64,000 nucleotides of DNA from JAPOUP01 sp026708635 (GTDB lineage Bacteria > Pseudomonadota > Alphaproteobacteria > Rhodobacterales > Rhodobacteraceae): assembly GCA_965200115.1 (NCBI GenBank), contig OZ241336.1:2728001-2792000 (forward strand), read 5' to 3'. Position numbers and translations under genes: made by a program. Of the stretch, positions 58,672 to 64,000 are shown in pieces; position 1 is the first letter of the stretch; each line of letters begins with the position of its first letter. A model generated the notes under the pieces. The model worked only from the letters and a program-made list of their open reading frames with translations. It had not been told where the DNA came from and did not search any database.

Positions 58672-61536
58672 ATGGCGGAGATGAAAAAGATTGGGGTACG
58701 CGGGGCGCGCGAGCACAATCTGAAGTCCATTGATGTGGACATTCCCCGGGACGAGCTGGTTGTAATCACCGGTCTGTCCGGGTCCGGAAAGTCATCGCTC
58801 GCATTCGACACGATCTACGCGGAAGGGCAGCGGCGTTACGTTGAATCGCTCTCGGCCTACGCGCGGCAGTTCCTGGATATGATGGAAAAGCCGGATGTCG
58901 ACCAGATCACGGGCTTGAGCCCCGCGATTTCGATAGAGCAGAAGACGACCTCCAAAAACCCGCGGTCCACGGTCGGCACGGTCACGGAGATCTATGATTA
59001 CATGAGACTGCTCTTCGCCCGGGTCGGAACGCCGTACTCACCCGCCACCGGCCTGCCCATCGAAGCGCAGCAGGTGCAGGATATGGTCGAAGCGGTGTCG
59101 GCATTGACCGAGGGTACGCGCGGTTACCTTCTCGCCCCGATAGTACGTGACCGGAAAGGCGAATATCGCAGGGAATTTCTTGAGCTTCGCAAACAGGGCT
59201 TCTTGCGCGTCAAGGTCGACGGTGAATTCCATGACCTTGACGAGCCACCAAAACTTGACAAAAAGTACCGCCACGACATCGACGTTGTCGTGGACCGGAT
59301 TGTCGTGCGTGAGGGGATCGAGACCCGGCTCGCGGATTCCTTCCGTACCGCGCTTGATCTGGCTGACGGAATAGCGGTTCTCGAAACGGCCCCAGCGAAA
59401 GGAGAGCCCGAGCGAATTACCTTCAGCGAGAATTTCGCATGCCCGGTGTCCGGGTTCACCATCCCGGAGATCGAACCGCGGCTCTTCAGTTTCAACGCAC
59501 CGTTCGGTGCCTGTCCTAAATGCGATGGGTTGGGTGTGGAACTGTTCTTTGACGAGCGGCTGGTGGTGCCGGACGATGGCATCACGCTTGCCGACGGCGC
59601 TCTGGCACCGTGGCGTAAGGGAAAGTCTCCATACCTGCTACAGACCATCGACGCGATTTCACGTCATTATGGCTTCGATAAGACACTAAAATGGAAAGAT
59701 CTTCCGGAAAATGTCCGAAAGGTGTTCCTATACGGTTCCGGTGATGAGGAAATACGGTTCCGCTATGATGACGGTGGGCGGGTCTATCAAGTGAGTCGGG
59801 CATTCGAGGGTGTCATCCCCAACATGGAAAGGCGTTACCGCGAGACGGATTCGAACTGGATCCGGGAGGAGTTCGAGCGTTATCAGAACAACCGGCCGTG
59901 CGGGGCGTGCAACGGTTTCCGGTTGCGGGAGGAGGCGCTCGCGGTCAGGATCGGAGACAGGCATGTCGGCGATGTCGTCCGAATGTCGATCGGTGAGGCG
60001 TTCGCGTGGATAGAGGCCGTGCCCTCTTCGCTCACCGACCAGCAAAATGAGATCGCGCGGGCGGTTCTAAAGGAAATCCGTGAACGGCTCGGGTTTCTCA
60101 GGAATGTCGGTCTGGAATACCTGACACTCTCCCGCGGCGCGGGAACGCTTTCAGGCGGTGAAAGCCAGAGAATACGGCTCGCGAGCCAGATCGGCAGTGG
60201 ACTGACGGGCGTTCTCTACGTTCTCGATGAACCTTCGATCGGACTCCACCAACGGGACAACGGTCGTCTTCTCGATACGCTCAGGAACCTACGCGATCAG
60301 GGAAACACCGTCATCGTCGTCGAACATGACGAGGAAGCGATAAGGGTCGCGGATCAGGTCATTGACATCGGGCCGGGCGCGGGCGCGCACGGAGGACGCG
60401 TCGTGGCCCAGGGATCTCCGAGCGAGGTCGCCGCCAACAGCTCGTCGATTACCGGTCAGTATCTTGCCGGCCGTCGCGCGATTCCCGTTCCGGCCCGCCG
60501 CCGCGGCGGGAATGGCAAGGCACTTACCGTCATTGGCGCGACGGGCAACAACCTCAAGTCAATGAGCGTGACGTTCCCGCTGGGAAGTTTCATCTGTGTC
60601 TCCGGCGTCTCCGGCGGCGGCAAGTCAACGCTGATCATCGAAACGCTGTTCAAGACGGCATCAATGCGCCTGAACGGCACTCGGCGGACACCCGCGCCAT
60701 GTGAGGCGATTCGGGGGCTGGAGCATCTCGACAAGGTGATCGATATCGATCAGCGTCCGATCGGCCGTACGCCGCGATCCAACCCGGCAACCTATACAGG
60801 CGCCTTCACCCCGATCCGGGACTGGTTTTGCGGACTGCCTGAGGCGAGGGCCCGCGGTTACAAGCCGGGACGGTTCAGTTTCAACGTCAAGGGCGGACGC
60901 TGTGAAGCCTGCCAGGGTGACGGCGTGATCAAGATCGAGATGCATTTCCTTCCGGATGTGTACGTAACCTGCGAGACCTGCAAAGGCGCGAGGTACAACC
61001 GCGAGACTCTCGAGGTAAGATTCAAGGGAAGGTCAATCGCCGATATACTTGATATGACGGTCGAGGAGGCGCGCGGGTTCTTCAGGGCGGTTCCGGGGAT
61101 CCGTGAGAAAATGGACGCGCTGAACCGTGTGGGTCTCGGCTACATAAAGGTCGGTCAGCAGGCAACCACCCTTTCCGGGGGCGAGGCGCAGAGGGTCAAG
61201 CTGTCAAAGGAGCTTGCCAGACGTTCGACGGGCCGGACATTGTACATACTTGATGAACCGACGACAGGTCTGCACTTCGAGGACGTGCGCAAGCTTCTGG
61301 AAGTTCTGCATGAGTTGGTCGATCAGGGCAATACGGTGATCGTGATCGAACATAATCTGGATGTTATAAAGACAGCCGACTGGATCATCGATGTCGGGCC
61401 GGAAGGGGGCGATGGTGGCGGCCAGATCGTCTGCGAAGGCACGCCGGAAAATGTCGCCGAACATCCGACAAGCCACACGGGGCGATATCTGAGACGGGCT
61501 CTCGCCTCCGCTGGAGACCGTGTCGCGGCCGAGTGA
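58672..61536 (+). CDS. uvrA: Excinuclease ABC subunit A
   Basis: The 954-residue protein is UvrA, the damage-recognition ATPase of nucleotide excision repair. It starts MAEMKKIGVRGAREHNLKSI. The first ATPase site is ITGLSGSGKSSLAFDTIYAE, with signature TLSGGESQRIRLASQIGSGL. The second is VSGVSGGGKSTLIIETLF, with TLSGGEAQRVKLSKELARRS. Zinc-binding cysteines are in CPKCDGLG, CGACNGFR, CEACQGDGVIKIEM and CETCKGARYNRETLEV. Length is normal. The frame begins at 58582 but ATG 58672 gives the family N-terminus. Confidence 0.97.
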   Translation: MAEMKKIGVRGAREHNLKSIDVDIPRDELVVITGLSGSGKSSLAFDTIYAEGQRRYVESLSAYARQFLDMMEKPDVDQITGLSPAISIEQKTTSKNPRSTVGTVTEIYDYMRLLFARVGTPYSPATGLPIEAQQVQDMVEAVSALTEGTRGYLLAPIVRDRKGEYRREFLELRKQGFLRVKVDGEFHDLDEPPKLDKKYRHDIDVVVDRIVVREGIETRLADSFRTALDLADGIAVLETAPAKGEPERITFSENFACPVSGFTIPEIEPRLFSFNAPFGACPKCDGLGVELFFDERLVVPDDGITLADGALAPWRKGKSPYLLQTIDAISRHYGFDKTLKWKDLPENVRKVFLYGSGDEEIRFRYDDGGRVYQVSRAFEGVIPNMERRYRETDSNWIREEFERYQNNRPCGACNGFRLREEALAVRIGDRHVGDVVRMSIGEAFAWIEAVPSSLTDQQNEIARAVLKEIRERLGFLRNVGLEYLTLSRGAGTLSGGESQRIRLASQIGSGLTGVLYVLDEPSIGLHQRDNGRLLDTLRNLRDQGNTVIVVEHDEEAIRVADQVIDIGPGAGAHGGRVVAQGSPSEVAANSSSITGQYLAGRRAIPVPARRRGGNGKALTVIGATGNNLKSMSVTFPLGSFICVSGVSGGGKSTLIIETLFKTASMRLNGTRRTPAPCEAIRGLEHLDKVIDIDQRPIGRTPRSNPATYTGAFTPIRDWFCGLPEARARGYKPGRFSFNVKGGRCEACQGDGVIKIEMHFLPDVYVTCETCKGARYNRETLEVRFKGRSIADILDMTVEEARGFFRAVPGIREKMDALNRVGLGYIKVGQQATTLSGGEAQRVKLSKELARRSTGRTLYILDEPTTGLHFEDVRKLLEVLHELVDQGNTVIVIEHNLDVIKTADWIIDVGPEGGDGGGQIVCEGTPENVAEHPTSHTGRYLRRALASAGDRVAAE

Positions 61537-61547
61537 GCGGTCTCGAT

Positions 61548-61577
61548 GAGAGGGGACGCCTTGCGCGTTCCCCTCTC
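61548..61577 (+). terminator. Hairpin after uvrA
   Basis: GAGAGGGGA (61548-61556) and TCCCCTCTC (61569-61577) form a perfect 9-bp stem around a 12-base loop, 11 bp after the uvrA stop. It stands between convergent genes and may terminate both. No T-tract follows. Confidence 0.6.
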
Positions 61578-61667
61578 GCCACTGTCCGGGGCGATCCCGA
61601 TGTCAGCGGCATTACGCCACCAGACGAACCGGCTGGACCCATTGAGCCCGATGCGTCATCGGGACGG

Positions 61668-64000
61668 TCACTCCGCCGCGCGCAATGGAGTCGTAGCGTC
61701 GCCCGGCCCGCCATCGGAACCCTCGGCAGTCGCCGCGATAGACCGCCACTCCCCGGCGCTGCCGGTCTCCCAGACGATTTCAGGCGATTCCATCCGGCGT
61801 ATGGCCTGTTTCAGCGCCCAGTCCCGAGCCGCCCGGCTGCCACGGGGCATGGATAGCCATGCGAGAAGTCGCGCCAGGGCGTTTGCGTAAGTGACGACCC
61901 AGACGCGGAGCGCAAGCATCGACGGCGTGTATAGCAAAGTCAGGGCTGTCGCGGTGCCGAGACCGAAAACCACGGCCGTGGCCAGTTGCTTCCACCATAG
62001 CGCGGTGGGTGAGTCGATCGTATAGCCGCCATTGATGAAGTCCAGCGAAACACCGAACATCATCGGCGTCAGTCCCGCCATCGTCGTGATCGTGGTCATC
62101 AGAACGGGCCTGATGCGGACTTCCGCGGTCCGTATGATCGCCTCGATACCAGGCATATATCGTCTGTATTCCTGATACGTATCTATCAGAACGATGTTGT
62201 TGTTGACCACGATTCCGGCTAGCGCCACGATTCCGGTTCCCGTCATGACTGTCGAGAACGGCTGCTGCATCACCAGCATTCCGATCAGCACTCCGGTGGT
62301 CGACATAACGACCGCGAGAAGGACCAGGACCGAGTTATAGAAGCTGTTGAACTGCGCCAGAAGAATTACGAACATCAGGCCCAACGCTCCGGCGAACGCG
62401 TTCATCAGGAACGTCTGGCTTTCGACCTCATCTTCCCGGTTTCCTGACCATTCCGCCCTGACCCCATATGGAAAGGGCCCGGTCTCAAGCCACTCGGTCA
62501 ATGTGGCGACGCGTTCCGCGCCGTTGACCGGAACGAGCCGCAAAGTCTCTTCCGCAAGCCCGGAGGTGATTTCCCGCGGGCCGAGATCGCTCCGATACGT
62601 GTCGTTTCCACCATCCGCCTCCATGTCCGGCGGATACGCGAATCCCACGGTTTCCCCGGACGCGACGTCGACGATTTTCCGGAGACCGGGAGTGACGTTA
62701 GCCCTGACGTCAAAATACCGCTCCTGATTGGAACGTTCGATTTCGTCCAGTTTCTGGACAGGTCTCCGGGTTATGAAATTCGACAGCGGTACGTTCCCGT
62801 CGCCTGTCTGCACCTTCAGGCTGTCGAGTGTCGCGAGTAACCGATAGTCGTCGGGAAGACGGACACGGATTTCGATTTCCTCATCGGAGGAATCAACGCG
62901 CATAGTGTCGAGCAGAATTCCGTGCGTCACGAGCCGCACCATGGCACCCACCGTCGCGACATTGGTGCCGAAAAGGCCCGCCTTCTCGACATCGACATCA
63001 ATCTGCCAGTCGATGCCCGGTAAGGGCAGCGAGTCGTCAATGTCGATAAGTCCTTCGGTTTCGGAGAATTTCTCCAGCGTGACTTCCACTGCCGCACGCA
63101 ACGCATCGAAGTCATTGCTTCTTAGCCGGAGATGAACCGGCTTTCCGACCGGCGGACCACTCTCGGCTTTCTGGATTTCCGTCCTGATGCCCGGGATCTC
63201 CGCCAGACGTAACTCAAGGTCATTCAGGATCCGGTTGCCGTCGTATTCCCCGGCTATGTTCGTGGTCTCGAAAAAGCCGAAAAGCAACGGGTCGCCAGCC
63301 ACGCGGGGGCGGTCCTCCCAGCGTGTGAGTTCGATCTGTACCTGGCCAATGGCGTCGCCTGGAGGAACCGAATTCTGCGCGTTCCGGCTCATTTCGTTAT
63401 CGCCGGCGGAAGCGAAGGCGCTGTCAATACCGGGCGTGGCGAGAATGACCTCCTCCACCTCCCCGACCAGGGCGTCTTTCTCGGCGAGGGACAGATTGCC
63501 ACGTGCACGGACATAGACGGTCGCCTGCTCCGGTTCCGTGTCAACGAAAAACTCGATGCCAAGATTGTTCTGGCCGTAATAGTTGAAGGTCGCCACGATC
63601 AGGCCGATAACAACGCAGATCGTAACGACCGGCATGATCGGGTTTCCCACGATGAACCGGATGAACCCGCCGAACAACGTTCTGCGGCGGCCCACGCGGA
63701 TACGGTTTCGGGTGCGTGTGATCCGAACTGAGCCTACGGTTACCGCGGTCAGGGCCGCTCCGACCAGAAACAGAACAACTCCCGGCAGATAGGCAAGCGG
63801 TCCGCCTGAATCCCCAATTCGCATTCCGGTGAGGTATCCGGGGTTAAGCAGCTGCATCGCGCCGAGGAAGACGACATATACGGACACCGCCGCGAGAGCC
63901 GCCCGTATCCCCCAATAGGGTAACGCCCGGCGCAACGCCCGGGAAGTCTCGTCAATACGGCGGTCGAGGCGTCCCGCGACACCGCCCATCACCGGAAGGT
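61668..64000 (-). CDS. RND-family efflux transporter permease, C-terminal part (runs off the window)
   Basis: At least 774 residues of an RND permease are present; the N-terminus lies beyond base 64000. The segment begins in the middle membrane helices (VVTICVVIGLIVATFNYYGQ). It continues through the second periplasmic porter domain (VDTEPEQATVYVRARGNLSL, LVTHGILLDTMRVDSSDEEI) and the final helices (LMFVILLAQFNSFYNSVLVL, MTGTGIVALAGIVVNNNIVL and RPVLMTTITTMAGLTPMMFG). The C-terminal 60 residues are a polar cytoplasmic tail. RND permeases export drugs, metals or lipids with a fusion protein and an outer-membrane channel, which are not in view. Confidence 0.9.
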   Translation of the reverse strand, partial: LPVMGGVAGRLDRRIDETSRALRRALPYWGIRAALAAVSVYVVFLGAMQLLNPGYLTGMRIGDSGGPLAYLPGVVLFLVGAALTAVTVGSVRITRTRNRIRVGRRRTLFGGFIRFIVGNPIMPVVTICVVIGLIVATFNYYGQNNLGIEFFVDTEPEQATVYVRARGNLSLAEKDALVGEVEEVILATPGIDSAFASAGDNEMSRNAQNSVPPGDAIGQVQIELTRWEDRPRVAGDPLLFGFFETTNIAGEYDGNRILNDLELRLAEIPGIRTEIQKAESGPPVGKPVHLRLRSNDFDALRAAVEVTLEKFSETEGLIDIDDSLPLPGIDWQIDVDVEKAGLFGTNVATVGAMVRLVTHGILLDTMRVDSSDEEIEIRVRLPDDYRLLATLDSLKVQTGDGNVPLSNFITRRPVQKLDEIERSNQERYFDVRANVTPGLRKIVDVASGETVGFAYPPDMEADGGNDTYRSDLGPREITSGLAEETLRLVPVNGAERVATLTEWLETGPFPYGVRAEWSGNREDEVESQTFLMNAFAGALGLMFVILLAQFNSFYNSVLVLLAVVMSTTGVLIGMLVMQQPFSTVMTGTGIVALAGIVVNNNIVLIDTYQEYRRYMPGIEAIIRTAEVRIRPVLMTTITTMAGLTPMMFGVSLDFINGGYTIDSPTALWWKQLATAVVFGLGTATALTLLYTPSMLALRVWVVTYANALARLLAWLSMPRGSRAARDWALKQAIRRMESPEIVWETGSAGEWRSIAATAEGSDGGPGDATTPLRAAE

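Overview
The window is high-GC DNA from an alphaproteobacterium, most likely a member of the Rhodobacterales. The divergent TlpA-family gene/argH pair, the small lipoprotein directly after argH, and hslVU and uvrA support this. Five decayed transposase remnants and one three-layer nest of mobile elements suggest a genome with active or recent IS expansion and gene decay. No rRNA, tRNA or CRISPR array was recognised.

Region 1 (about 0.5-21.4 kb) is a polyol or sugar catabolic district. On the minus strand a 12-gene operon (12134 down to 547) encodes a complete ABC importer, a GlpD-like polyol-phosphate dehydrogenase, an FGGY kinase, both subunits of a thiamine-diphosphate E1 dehydrogenase, a free-standing lipoyl-domain protein, a class II aldolase and a lipoate-protein-ligase-like enzyme. 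It ends in a truncated class II aldolase/adducin gene. Next come a zinc alcohol dehydrogenase, a divergent SorC-type regulator, a second set of E1 alpha, E1 beta and E2 genes, a damaged SAF-domain oxidoreductase and a PfkB kinase. Kinase, GlpD-like dehydrogenase and SorC regulator recall the Brucella erythritol system, but the substrate here is unknown.

Region 2 (22.0-24.2 kb) is housekeeping: the TlpA-family thiol-disulfide protein, argH and a 48-residue lipoprotein. Region 3 (24.2-30.7 kb) is a minus-strand operon with a solute-binding protein, two permeases and three tandem SnoaL-like proteins; it has no ATPase gene.

Region 4 (31.7-38.8 kb) is the most striking part: an operon of overlapping genes encoding a ribbon-helix-helix protein, an AAA ATPase, a subtilisin-like protease, a 66-residue ORF, an Hsp90-like GHKL ATPase and a SIR2 protein. 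The ATPase and protease resemble the IetAS pair and SIR2 is a common NAD-depleting effector, so a composite anti-phage or plasmid-stability system is likely.

Region 5 (38.8-46.5 kb) is a nest of three mobile elements. An ISKra4-type element with a 9-bp target duplication is interrupted by a RIT element (three tyrosine recombinases, 87-bp perfect inverted repeats). The RIT is itself interrupted by an IS4-type element carrying a DruA-like (DUF4338) accessory gene. The outer element landed just upstream of the region 4 operon.

Region 6 (47.3-64 kb) holds hslV-hslU, then a plus-strand operon with a cytosine-deaminase-like amidohydrolase, a BMP-family binding protein, an amidase and a nucleoside-type ABC transporter. 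An MFS transporter, uvrA and the C-terminal part of an RND permease that runs off the window follow.
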